Shown here one piece after another: positions 34,087 through 41,699 of a stretch of 64,000 nucleotides of DNA. The position numbers were made by a program, and so were the translations under genes. Every line of letters begins with the position of its first letter. Position 1 is the first letter of the stretch. The notes beneath the pieces were generated by a model. It made no database searches. It was given only the letters and a program-made list of their open reading frames with translations, and had not been told where the DNA came from. The DNA comes from Herbiconiux aconitum (GTDB taxonomy: Bacteria > Actinomycetota > Actinomycetes > Actinomycetales > Microbacteriaceae), in assembly GCF_024979235.1 (NCBI RefSeq), contig NZ_JANLCM010000001.1, forward strand, positions 682,001 through 746,000, given 5' to 3'.

Positions 34087-34156
34087 GGAGTTCTCCAAAC
34101 GAGGCGCCTACCGCAGCCTCCAGTCGCTGAGGTCTCCACGACGATTGGAGTTGTCC
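34087..34156. repeat. Long inverted repeat at convergent gene ends, copy 3 (terminator-like)
   Basis: Outer arms GGAGTTCTCCAA (34087-34098) and TTGGAGTTGTCC (34145-34156) pair at 9 of 12 positions and span 70 bp, the same length as the copies at 11959 (72 bp) and 19257 (70 bp). The interior has its own GAGGC/GCCTC pairing. It lies between the convergent GntR and zinc-ribbon nuclease genes. Confidence 0.75.
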
Positions 34157-34181
34157 GCGGAATTCGAGGTGCGGGGGTGGG

Positions 34182-34778
34182 TCAGGGGCGGCGGGAGCCG
34201 GCGAGCGCCAGGGCCTCGCTGCGCCAGCGGTCGTAGAGGGCCCAGGGGTCGTCGACGCCGGCCGCGAGGGCGCGGATGTGTGCGTCGAGCTCATCGTGCG
34301 GCGCGAACCACTCGCCACCGAGGCGGTGCGCGGCGAACTGAACGTGCCGGCGCTGCTCGAGCAGACGCGTGCCTCGTTCTAGCGCGAGCAGCTCGTCGAC
34401 GTGCAACTGCGCGAGCCGACCGCGCGGGTTGGCGGAGGTGCCGATCTTGATGCGATCGCCGAATCGCACGTAGTAGACCACGTCGACCCGCACCACGAGC
34501 TCCTCGTCGTCATCCGGCCGCTCGCCCAGACGCCACTCGCACACCGCGCACAGCCAGCCCGACGGATACCGCACCCCGAGCCGCGACCCGCACGCCAGAC
34601 ACGGCGAGGGCAGCGCATCCGTCACGCCCACGTCTCCGACCACCCACTCGTAGGCCGCGAGGAGGTGCCGGGTGCAGAGCGGGAGCGGGGCGGATGCGTC
34701 GACCGGGGCGCCGCACACCGCGTCGGTCTGCGCGCCGGTCGCGCTGCGGATGCCGCACCGCCGATGTTGAGCCTCCAT
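34182..34778 (-). CDS. Zinc-ribbon protein with GIY-YIG-like (T5orf172/MUG113) nuclease domain
   Basis: The 198-residue protein starts with cysteine-rich segments (CGIR, CGAP, CTRH, then CLACGSRLG and CAVCEW) that look like zinc ribbons. It ends with a MUG113/T5orf172-type domain: VVYYVRFGDRIKIGTSANPR, then RRHVQFAAHRLGGEWF. This is a divergent branch of the GIY-YIG nuclease fold: Tyr-Tyr, Lys-Ile-Gly, and the Glu of GEWF would form the active site. It is divergent from the gene at 34881, which also joins a zinc ribbon to a nuclease-like domain. There is no clear ribosome site, so the mRNA may be leaderless. Targets are unknown; phage-defence or DNA-repair roles are possible. Confidence 0.75.
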   Translation of the reverse strand: MEAQHRRCGIRSATGAQTDAVCGAPVDASAPLPLCTRHLLAAYEWVVGDVGVTDALPSPCLACGSRLGVRYPSGWLCAVCEWRLGERPDDDEELVVRVDVVYYVRFGDRIKIGTSANPRGRLAQLHVDELLALERGTRLLEQRRHVQFAAHRLGGEWFAPHDELDAHIRALAAGVDDPWALYDRWRSEALALAGSRRP

Positions 34779-34800
34779 GCCCGAACCCTAGCCGCGGCCG

Positions 34801-34827
34801 CCGACATCGGTGACGGGTGGATGTCGG
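34801..34827. promoter_or_regulatory. Inverted repeat between the divergent nuclease-like genes
   Basis: CCGACATC (34801-34808) and GATGTCGG (34820-34827) form perfect 8-bp arms around an 11-bp spacer in the 102-bp divergent gap. An alternative ATG for the rightward gene (34821) falls inside the right arm. It is a candidate shared operator. Confidence 0.45.
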
Positions 34828-34880
34828 AGGTGCGGGATAGCGTCTGCCCAACCGAATCGATCGCGGAAGGAGGATGCGCG

Positions 34881-36149
34881 GTGCCCGAGAACATCGAGGC
34901 CTGGTGGGCGCGCCGGCAGCGGTCGAAAGAGCTCGCGGTGCCATATGCGGTCGGAACCTACCGCGCCGAGTGGGCGAAGTTCCCGATGCTGGTGCGGCAG
35001 TACCACCCCGACCTCAATCGCGAGATCACCCTCACGCAGATTCCGCCGGCCGCCGATGTGTACCTCACCTGGCAGTGCGACACGGGGCACCTCTTCGTGG
35101 CGACGCCCGAGGAGCAGCGTTCCCGCCCCGGTCGGGTGCGCCGGCGTTCGACCTGGTGTCCCGTCTGCACCGACCTGGCCGCGCCCCGTCGCATCCGCCC
35201 CACCGCACTCTGGCCGGTTGCGTCACCCGCACCTGCGCCGCATGCGTCACCGCCACCATTCGAGCCCCCCGCGCCGGAGGCGCCACCCGCGCCGGACTCG
35301 TCACCCCCACCATCTGCGCCAACTTCGTCACCCGCAGACATTCGGCCCGGCGGCGAACCTCGGCAAGCGCCCACCCCGCGATCCGGTGGTGGCGAGCGGG
35401 TCGCCCGACCAGGCGCTGCCGGGCAGCCGACCCGGTCAGCCCACACCGGGTGGTCGAACCGATCAGCCGGAGGTGAGCGCGCCGGGCGACCAGCCGAGAG
35501 CGAGCCGGCCGCACGACCAGCAGGGTGGGCGCAGACCGGAGGACCAGCCGGGGGCGAGCGGGCCGGCCGGCCAGCCGAGAGCGAGCCAGCCCCACGACCC
35601 GCAGGGTGGGCGCGGCCCGGAGGACCAGCCGGGAGCCAGCGCGCCAGCCGGTCAGCGGCAGGCGGACGATCGAGCCGCTCGGCCCGAGACCGGCAACCGC
35701 TGAGGGCACCCGGGGAGGCGTTCCGCAGCTCCCACGCGCCCGCACCCGCCTCGGCCGCCGAAGCACTGCTGCGTCAGAAGCTCGCGGCGCGCCTCGAATA
35801 CGATCCCGCGCCCAACGCGGTCTCCGTCGCGCGACCCTTCCACGGTCGGTTCGAGGTGTGGCCTGACATCGTGATCCCCGAGTTGCGGGTGGCGCTCGAA
35901 TACGACACGGTCGGCCGCTTCGGGCTCGAGCACGTCGGCCCCCGCGAAGACTCCGACCGAAGCAAAGACCGGTTGTTGCGGGCGGCGGGGTGGGAGGTGG
36001 TGCGCATCCGGTGCGCTCCGCTCCCGCCGCTTGGGCTGCACGACCTCGTCGCCTCTTCCACCGTCACCGACCGTCTGATCACGCGCCTCCTCGACACCCT
36101 GCGCGCGGTGCGCGGCGACCTCATCGTCAACGCGTACCTCCGGCCCTGA
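34881..36149 (+). CDS. Zinc-ribbon protein with C-terminal PD-(D/E)XK nuclease-like domain
   Basis: The 422-residue protein has an N-terminal region (ENIEAWWARRQRSKELAVPY) and a zinc ribbon (WQCDTGHLFVATPEEQ ... WCPVCTD) at about residues 55-95. A long Pro/Gly/Arg-rich middle follows, then a C-terminal nuclease-like fold: VWPDIVIPELRVALEYD with SKDRLLRAAGWEVVRIRC. The spacing Asp, Val-Ala-Leu-Glu-Tyr and the GWEVVRIR strand resembles Vsr/DUF559-type endonucleases. The middle holds a 27-residue tandem repeat (81 bp units at 35492 and 35573). The GTG at 34881 is chosen for its AGGAGG ribosome site; an ATG at 34821 would add 20 residues. It is paired divergently with the GIY-YIG-like gene. Confidence 0.72.
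   Translation: MPENIEAWWARRQRSKELAVPYAVGTYRAEWAKFPMLVRQYHPDLNREITLTQIPPAADVYLTWQCDTGHLFVATPEEQRSRPGRVRRRSTWCPVCTDLAAPRRIRPTALWPVASPAPAPHASPPPFEPPAPEAPPAPDSSPPPSAPTSSPADIRPGGEPRQAPTPRSGGGERVARPGAAGQPTRSAHTGWSNRSAGGERAGRPAESEPAARPAGWAQTGGPAGGERAGRPAESEPAPRPAGWARPGGPAGSQRASRSAAGGRSSRSARDRQPLRAPGEAFRSSHAPAPASAAEALLRQKLAARLEYDPAPNAVSVARPFHGRFEVWPDIVIPELRVALEYDTVGRFGLEHVGPREDSDRSKDRLLRAAGWEVVRIRCAPLPPLGLHDLVASSTVTDRLITRLLDTLRAVRGDLIVNAYLRP
35492..35653 (+). repeat. 81-bp in-frame tandem repeat in the nuclease gene
   Basis: Two imperfect 81-bp units start at 35492 and 35573, each beginning AGCCGAGAGCGAGCC. They encode 27-residue units with the theme AESEPAxRPAGWA. Being a multiple of three, unit gain or loss keeps the frame, so linker length could vary between strains. 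Confidence 0.75.
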
Positions 36150-36278
36150 TGAGCAGCCGACCGACTTCCCATCGGCCCACCGCTCCTCCGGGCACGTTCA
36201 CCGAACGCAGCGGCCCGCCGACCAACCGGCAGACCCGGCCCGGCCCGCACACCGCGAGCAGCGACCCTACCGACCGAC

Positions 36279-36821
36279 CTAGACGGGCCCGCGAGCACCC
36301 CACTGCGCCCGCAACGAAGCGCCGACGAAGATGTTCGTGATGAACGGAACCACCAAGAAGATCGCGAGCCCGACCAACCCGAATTCGGTGGTGCGGAAGA
36401 ACAGCAGAGCCCCGATCGCCACGACCGCGGCGACGATCGAGGTGAAGATCGAGCGTCGGCGCACGGCCGAGGTCCACTCCGATCCGACGCCGATCATCAC
36501 GAGGCCCGCGATCCAGCCGAGAACCGGCACGACGTACCATCCGACGATCAGCACGATGGCGGTGATCGTGGGGTAGACCTTCGACGCCGCCCGATCGGGA
36601 TTCATCGAACGCACCTGCGCCGACGCGTCGGCCGCGATCGCGCGCGGGTCGCCCAACTCCTCGATCCGCGCCCGCGCCTCCGCGTCGCTCAGGCCGTCGA
36701 GCGAGGCACCGATGTCGGAGACGATCTCGGTTCTGAGGGCTGCGGGCGCTGCCGCAAGGGCCGCATCCAGCTCGCCCAGGTAACGCTGAGCGGCGACGCT
36801 TCGGGACTGACTGGTGGTCAT
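36279..36821 (-). CDS. HAAS-domain membrane protein (DUF1700-like)
   Basis: The 180-residue protein has an N-terminal helical HAAS domain (YLGELDAALAAAPAALRTEI, then SDAEARARIEELGDPRAIA). Four hydrophobic segments follow between about residues 80 and 170. HAAS proteins are usually encoded with a PadR regulator, as here: a PadR gene lies 101 bp upstream on the same strand. They are thought to work as membrane partners or targets of PadR control, sometimes with a sporulation- or envelope-related role. GAGAAGAG precedes the ATG. The leader between the genes holds a short GGCAGGACA tandem repeat. Confidence 0.8.
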   Translation of the reverse strand: MTTSQSRSVAAQRYLGELDAALAAAPAALRTEIVSDIGASLDGLSDAEARARIEELGDPRAIAADASAQVRSMNPDRAASKVYPTITAIVLIVGWYVVPVLGWIAGLVMIGVGSEWTSAVRRRSIFTSIVAAVVAIGALLFFRTTEFGLVGLAIFLVVPFITNIFVGASLRAQWGARGPV

Positions 36822-36922
36822 CGGACTCTTCTCTCGTGAAGTCGGTCAGGGCAGGACAGGCAGGACAGGCAGCCCGGCTCGGCACGGCCGGCAGAGCGGC
36901 GAACCGCCGCGACACAACGCTG

Positions 36923-37261
36923 TCACTCCAGCGCGGTCATCCGGTCGACGGCCACCGCGAACGGTTCCCATTGCCGCCGGAACTGCTCGAGCTGCTCCCG
37001 GCCCTCTGGCGTCAGCGTGTAGTACTTGCGCGGCCGGGCGGAATCGGATTCGTCGGCGTGCGCCACGATCAGCCGTTGCTCGCGCAGACGCGCCAGCAAC
37101 GGATAGAGGGTGCCGATGCTGCCGATCAGGCCGAGTTCGACGAGCTGCTCCGAGATCTTCCAGCCGTAGGCCGGAGCTCGCCGCAGGATGCCGAGAACGC
37201 AGTACTCGACGACACCCTTCCGGAGTTGCGCACCGACATCGTTTACCATGCAATGCATCAT
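36923..37261 (-). CDS. PadR-family transcriptional regulator
   Basis: The 112-residue protein is a typical PadR winged helix: LRKGVVEYCVLGILRRAPAYGWKISEQL, SIGTLYPLLARLREQRLI and the wing RPRKYYTLTPEGREQL. It should form dimers through its C-terminal helix and repress its own operon. ATGs at 37261 and 37249 are both possible (MMHCMVNDVG); the second lies at the usual distance from the conserved start. A near-perfect CATATG-centred palindrome overlaps the first ATG. It precedes the HAAS membrane protein gene in an operon. Confidence 0.88.
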   Translation of the reverse strand: MMHCMVNDVGAQLRKGVVEYCVLGILRRAPAYGWKISEQLVELGLIGSIGTLYPLLARLREQRLIVAHADESDSARPRKYYTLTPEGREQLEQFRRQWEPFAVAVDRMTALE

Positions 37262-37274
37262 ATGCTGCGATGCA
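37255..37274. promoter_or_regulatory. PadR operator candidate overlapping the padR start
   Basis: GCATCATATGCTGC (37255-37268) is a 14-bp dyad with one mismatched pair. It is nested in the wider repeat TGCATC-N9-GATGCA (37254-37274). It covers the first possible ATG of the PadR gene, so a bound repressor would block transcription or initiation. Autoregulation is inferred from the family. Confidence 0.5.
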
Positions 37275-37330
37275 CGACTACCGCACGCCGCACCGACGCC
37301 CGCGCCGACACCGACCCCGACCCCGATCGC

Positions 37331-38860
37331 CTAGGCCTGCGGCGCATCCCCCGACGCCATGTCGATCGCGGCAAGCAGAGCCCAGAGCTCGGCCCGATCC
37401 TGAAAGCGATCCAGCGACAGCCCGAGCGCCCGCTCGACCCCCTCCACCCGCGACCGCAGGCTGTGCCGGTGGATGCCGAGCTCGCGCGCCGCCGGATCCC
37501 ATTGCCCGTTGTGCCGCAGCCAGACCGTGGCCTCGAACAGACGCTGTCGCCCCTCCGCGCTCTCGAGCAGGTCGTGCAGGCGTGAGCGGGCGACATCCGC
37601 CACCGCCGTCGCCGAGAGCAGCCCGAAGAAGCTCGACGACACCAGGGTGGCGAAGTCGACGATCTCGTGCTCCCCGGCCCGGTCGAGGGAGCGGGCCGCC
37701 TGCACGAGTCCGGCATCCAGGCTGTCCCAGTCCACCCCACCCGAGACACCCGCGCGCACCTGCCGGGCGGCGAGCAACCGGCGGAGCTCCGGCCAGCGGC
37801 GTTCATCGGCGAGCAGAACGAAGACATCGCCGTGCTCCACGACGAAGAGGCGATTGCGGCGATCCGACGCCCGTCGCTCGAGGGTGTCGCGCAGCGCCGG
37901 CCCGGTCTCGTCGCTGCGGAGCGACACCACCACGAAGCGGCGGTCGGGAAGGCCGGTCGGGATGTCGCCGAGCGCCTTGCGCACGGCATCCACCCTCCCG
38001 TCGCGCAGCAGCTCGAACAACTGCACCATCAGGGCGCGGAGGCTCATCCGCTGGTCCTGACTGCGCTCGAGCGACACCTCGGCGAGGGCGATCAGGGTGG
38101 TCACCACCGACAGCTCGGCCGCGTCGAACGGGCCCGCCTTCGCCAGGGCGAGCACCCCACGGAGGCGCCGGCTGCTGCCGAGGGTCTGCAACGAGACGTG
38201 CCGGCCTCCGACTTCCACGTCGACCCGCGCACGCCGCTGGTTCTGCAGCAGATTCTGCACCTCGGGCCGGATGCTCGCGAAGGCCCGGCGGGATGCCGCC
38301 GACAACGCGGAGTCGGCCGTGGACACCTCGGCGTCGGGGTCGAAGACCGCGATGTCGCACCCCAACCCGCTCGCCGTCGTGCGCACCGCGGCCGCGAGCC
38401 CTCCTCCGGCGAGCGCCGCCAGCGAGACCGAACGCTGCGTGGTGAGGGCCCAGTCGACGCGGGACCGCGCCTCGGTGGACTGCACTTCGGCCACCCAGCG
38501 GGCGATCGCGATGAACGGGGTCTGGTAGGGCACCTCGACGAGCGGCATGCCGAGTCGAGCGCAGGCCTCGACGAGCTCGACGGGCGTACCCGCACGCACC
38601 ACCTCGGTGCCGAAGCCGAGTGCCACGACCCCCGCGGCCTGCAGGCGGGCGACGTAGCGTTCGGCGAAATCGGCCGAGCCGTCAGAGGAGAACTGCCCCC
38701 CGGTCGTGAGCAGCATCTGGCCTTCGACCAGGAACGGCGACGGGTCGTCGAGGTCGGAACCGTGCGCCCAGGCGATCGGCACCGGCTGCTCGGGGATGGC
38801 TGCGAGGCCGCGGAGCAGGAAGGGGCGGTGCGCGAGGAGCGCCGAGAGGGTGGCGGGCAT
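37331..38860 (-). CDS. PucR-family regulator
   Basis: The 509-residue protein has an N-terminal PucR sensor (PFLVEGQMLLTTGGQF, VALGFGTEVVRAGTPVELV) and a GGDEF-like middle region. The C-terminal helix-turn-helix (HTH_30) is LFEATVWLRHNGQWDPAARELGIHRHSLRSRVEGVER. PucR proteins activate purine or amine catabolism genes in response to substrate. It is divergent from gabT-glutamate dehydrogenase 136 bp away, so GABA or another amine is the likely signal. The ATG at 38860 is the first before the conserved start; upstream in-frame codons run into the intergenic region. Confidence 0.88.
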   Translation of the reverse strand: MPATLSALLAHRPFLLRGLAAIPEQPVPIAWAHGSDLDDPSPFLVEGQMLLTTGGQFSSDGSADFAERYVARLQAAGVVALGFGTEVVRAGTPVELVEACARLGMPLVEVPYQTPFIAIARWVAEVQSTEARSRVDWALTTQRSVSLAALAGGGLAAAVRTTASGLGCDIAVFDPDAEVSTADSALSAASRRAFASIRPEVQNLLQNQRRARVDVEVGGRHVSLQTLGSSRRLRGVLALAKAGPFDAAELSVVTTLIALAEVSLERSQDQRMSLRALMVQLFELLRDGRVDAVRKALGDIPTGLPDRRFVVVSLRSDETGPALRDTLERRASDRRNRLFVVEHGDVFVLLADERRWPELRRLLAARQVRAGVSGGVDWDSLDAGLVQAARSLDRAGEHEIVDFATLVSSSFFGLLSATAVADVARSRLHDLLESAEGRQRLFEATVWLRHNGQWDPAARELGIHRHSLRSRVEGVERALGLSLDRFQDRAELWALLAAIDMASGDAPQA

Positions 38861-38889
38861 GCGCCCAGCGTACGCGGCAGCCTGCCACT

Positions 38890-38932
38890 CCGTCAGATCG
38901 CAGATGAGATCAGGACGATCCGGCACTGACGG
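38890..38932. promoter_or_regulatory. Inverted repeat in the PucR-gabT intergenic region
   Basis: CCGTCAG (38890-38896) and CTGACGG (38926-38932) are perfect 7-bp arms 29 bp apart in the 136-bp gap between PucR and gabT. Two bound dimers or a looped complex would fit an activator site. Assignment to PucR rests on position only. Confidence 0.4.
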
Positions 38933-38996
38933 GCTCGCGTCGCGCTGCCTACCGTCAGGGTACTTCCCTCCCCTCGAATCCTGAGAACGGATACGC

Positions 38997-40376
38997 ATGA
39001 CGCTCACCGAAACCCCCACCTCCGCGAGCCCACCGCCGCCGGCGCCACTCGGCGGCCCCGAGCTGCCGCAGCGCCGCGAGCTCGTGACCGCGATCCCCGG
39101 CCCGCGTTCCGTCGCGCTGCAGCAACGCAAGTCGGCAGCCGTCGCGAACGGGGTCGGCATCACGCTGCCCGTCTTCGTGCAGGCCGCGGGAGGCGGAATC
39201 GTTCTCGACGTCGACGGCAACTCCCTCATCGACCTGGGCTCGGGGATCGCCGTCACCGGCGTCGGCAACTCCGCACCCGCTGTCGTCGAGGCGGTCAACC
39301 GCCAGGTCGCGCAGTTCACTCACACCTGCTTCACGATCACGGGCTACGAAGGCTACGTCGAGCTGGCCGAGGTGCTCAACGCCCTCACCCCCGGCAACCA
39401 CGAGAAGCGCACCGCCCTGTTCAACTCCGGCGCCGAAGCCGTCGAGAACGCGATCAAGATCGCCCGTCACTTCACCGGCAAGCAGGCCGTCGTGGCCTTC
39501 GATCACGCCTACCACGGCCGCACCAACCTCACCATGGGCCTCACGTCCAAGTCGATGCCCTACAAGAGCGGCTTCGGGCCGTTCGCTCCCGAGATCTACC
39601 GAGCTCCGATGTCGTATCCCTTCCGCGACGGCGGCCTCTCGGGCGCCGAAGCGGCCGCGCGCGCCATCACGCAGATCGAGAAGCAGATCGGTGCCTCCAC
39701 CCTCGCCGCGCTCATCATCGAGCCCATCCAGGGTGAGGGCGGGTTCATCGTTCCTGCCCCCGGCTTCCTGCCCGCGCTCGCCGACTGGGCCCGCGCCAAC
39801 GACGTCGTGTTCATCGCCGACGAGGTGCAGACCGGATTCGCCCGCACCGGCGCGATGTTCGCCTCCGAGCACGAGGGCATCGTGCCCGACCTCATCGTCA
39901 CGGCGAAGGGCATCGCCGGCGGCCTGCCGCTCTCGGCCGTCACCGGACGCTCCGACATCATGGATTCCTCGCACGTCGGCGGACTCGGCGGCACCTACGG
40001 CGGCAATCCTCTTTCCTGTGCGGCAGCGCTCGCCACGATCCGGAGCTACGTCGACGACGATCTGTCGGGCCGGGCGCGCGCGATCGAGACGGTGCTGCGC
40101 GGGCAACTCAACGCCCTCCGTGCCGCCGACCCTCGTGTCGGAGACGTGCGCGGGCGGGGCGCGATGATCGCCATCGAACTCGTCGATCCTGACACGGGAG
40201 AACCGGATGCGGTACTCACCGCAGCCGTGGCCCGCGCCGCCCACGCAGAGGGCGTCATCCTGCTCACCTGCGGAACGTACGGCAACGTCATCCGCTTCCT
40301 CCCGCCGCTCACCATCTCCGACGACCTGCTCCGCGACGGCCTCGCCGTGGTGCGGAAAGCACTGGCCGCATCATGA
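38997..40376 (+). CDS. gabT: 4-aminobutyrate transaminase
   Basis: The 459-residue class III aminotransferase moves the amino group of GABA to 2-oxoglutarate, giving succinate semialdehyde and glutamate. Visible marks are FNSGAEAVENAIKIAR (PLP phosphate cup), YHGRTNLTMG, IIEPIQGEGGFIVP, the Asp of FIADEVQTGFARTG and the PLP lysine in TAKGIAGGLPLSAV. The order and the AYHGRTNLTMGLTSKSMPYK segment match actinobacterial GabT. The ATG at 38997 comes shortly after a divergent PucR gene. Its stop overlaps the start of the glutamate dehydrogenase gene by 4 bp. No succinate-semialdehyde dehydrogenase gene is in the window. Confidence 0.9.
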   Translation: MTLTETPTSASPPPPAPLGGPELPQRRELVTAIPGPRSVALQQRKSAAVANGVGITLPVFVQAAGGGIVLDVDGNSLIDLGSGIAVTGVGNSAPAVVEAVNRQVAQFTHTCFTITGYEGYVELAEVLNALTPGNHEKRTALFNSGAEAVENAIKIARHFTGKQAVVAFDHAYHGRTNLTMGLTSKSMPYKSGFGPFAPEIYRAPMSYPFRDGGLSGAEAAARAITQIEKQIGASTLAALIIEPIQGEGGFIVPAPGFLPALADWARANDVVFIADEVQTGFARTGAMFASEHEGIVPDLIVTAKGIAGGLPLSAVTGRSDIMDSSHVGGLGGTYGGNPLSCAAALATIRSYVDDDLSGRARAIETVLRGQLNALRAADPRVGDVRGRGAMIAIELVDPDTGEPDAVLTAAVARAAHAEGVILLTCGTYGNVIRFLPPLTISDDLLRDGLAVVRKALAAS

Positions 40377-41698
40377 CCCTCACCTCTCCCCTGCCCGTCA
40401 TCCATGCCTCGACCTCATCGGCCGCCTCGTCGACGCTCTCCGCTCCCGCGCACGACAACACGCTGGCGGATGCCCAGGCCCAGCTGGCCGACGCCATCGC
40501 GCTTCTCGGCTACGACGAGGGCATCCACGCGATGCTCGCCGCGGCCCGCCGCGAACTCACCGTGAGCGTGCCGCTGCGCCGCGACGACGGCTCCACCCAG
40601 GTGCTCACCGGCTACCGCGTGCAGCACAACATCTCGCGCGGCCCGGCAAAGGGCGGTCTCCGCTACAGCCCCTCGGTGACACTCGACGAGGTGCGGGCGC
40701 TCGCGATGTGGATGACCTGGAAGTGCGCCCTGCTCGACGTGCCCTACGGGGGCGCGAAGGGCGGCATCGCGATCGATCCGCGCCAGTACAGCCAGGCCGA
40801 GCTGGAGCGTGTGACCCGGCGCTACACCAGCGAGATCCTGCCGATCATCGGGCCGCAGCAAGACATCCCTGCCCCCGACATCGGCACCGACGAACAGACG
40901 ATGGCCTGGATCATGGACACCTACTCGGTCACCCAGGGCCACACCGTGCCGGGGGTCGTCACCGGCAAGCCGCTCAGCCTCGGCGGGTCGCTCGGTCGGC
41001 CGAGTGCCACCTCGCGCGGAGTCGTGCACATCGCCGGAGCCGCTCTCGAACGGGCCGGCATCGCGGTCTCGGGGGCCAGCGCCGCGGTGCAAGGGTTCGG
41101 CAAGGTCGGGCGCGACGCGGCCCGCTTCCTGGCCGAGCGCGGTGTTCGCGTGGTGGCGATCGCCGACCAGTACGGGGCGGTGCACTCCACAGCTCCCGGC
41201 GGCATCGACGTCGACGCGCTCGCCCGCCATGTCGACGAGGAGGGCACCGTGCTGGGCTTCGCCGGCGCCGATGCGCTCGCCGCGTCAGAGCTGCTCGAAC
41301 TCGACGTCGACCTGCTCGTGCCCGCCGCCGTCGAAGGAGTTCTGCACGAGGGCAACGCCGCGCGGGTGCGGGCGCGCATCGTGGTGGAGGGCGCCAACGG
41401 ACCCACCACCCGTGAGGCCGACCGCATCCTGCAGCAGAACGACGTGCTCGTGGTGCCCGACATCCTCGCGAACGCCGGCGGCGTCATCGTCTCCTACTTC
41501 GAGTGGGTGCAGGCCAACCAGTCCTACCGCTGGGAGGCCCGCGACGTCGAAGCACGCCTGGGCGAACGGATGCTCGCCGCCTGGGCGGGAGTCACCACCC
41601 ACGCCGCCGAGCTCGACATCACCCTGCGCGCGGCAGCCACGAGTCTGGCCGTCGCCCGGGTGACGGAGGCGCACCGCCTGCGGGGGCTCTACCCCTGA
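40373..41698 (+). CDS. Glu/Leu/Phe/Val dehydrogenase (glutamate dehydrogenase type)
   Basis: The 441-residue enzyme oxidatively deaminates glutamate to 2-oxoglutarate. It has the glutamate/Lys motif RVQHNISRGPAKGGLRYSP, the catalytic-lysine region WKCALLDVPYGGAKGGI, the PAPDIGTDEQTMAWIMDTY segment and a Rossmann fold (VQGFGKVGRDAARFLAERG). No Asp or Arg decides the coenzyme with certainty. The GNN context and catabolic neighbour favour NAD. Overlap with gabT (ATGA) couples the two. Glutamate made by the transaminase is turned back to 2-oxoglutarate, releasing ammonia, so the pair can run on GABA as a nitrogen source. The start at 40373 gives an extra 35-residue Ala/Ser-rich N-terminus. Confidence 0.9.
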   Translation: MTLTSPLPVIHASTSSAASSTLSAPAHDNTLADAQAQLADAIALLGYDEGIHAMLAAARRELTVSVPLRRDDGSTQVLTGYRVQHNISRGPAKGGLRYSPSVTLDEVRALAMWMTWKCALLDVPYGGAKGGIAIDPRQYSQAELERVTRRYTSEILPIIGPQQDIPAPDIGTDEQTMAWIMDTYSVTQGHTVPGVVTGKPLSLGGSLGRPSATSRGVVHIAGAALERAGIAVSGASAAVQGFGKVGRDAARFLAERGVRVVAIADQYGAVHSTAPGGIDVDALARHVDEEGTVLGFAGADALAASELLELDVDLLVPAAVEGVLHEGNAARVRARIVVEGANGPTTREADRILQQNDVLVVPDILANAGGVIVSYFEWVQANQSYRWEARDVEARLGERMLAAWAGVTTHAAELDITLRAAATSLAVARVTEAHRLRGLYP

Positions 41699-41699
41699 G

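Noticed and set aside
36850..36872. GGCAGGACA tandem repeat (2.5 copies) in the HAAS leader
   Set aside because: Too short to call more than simple-sequence slippage. No pairing or conservation can be shown.
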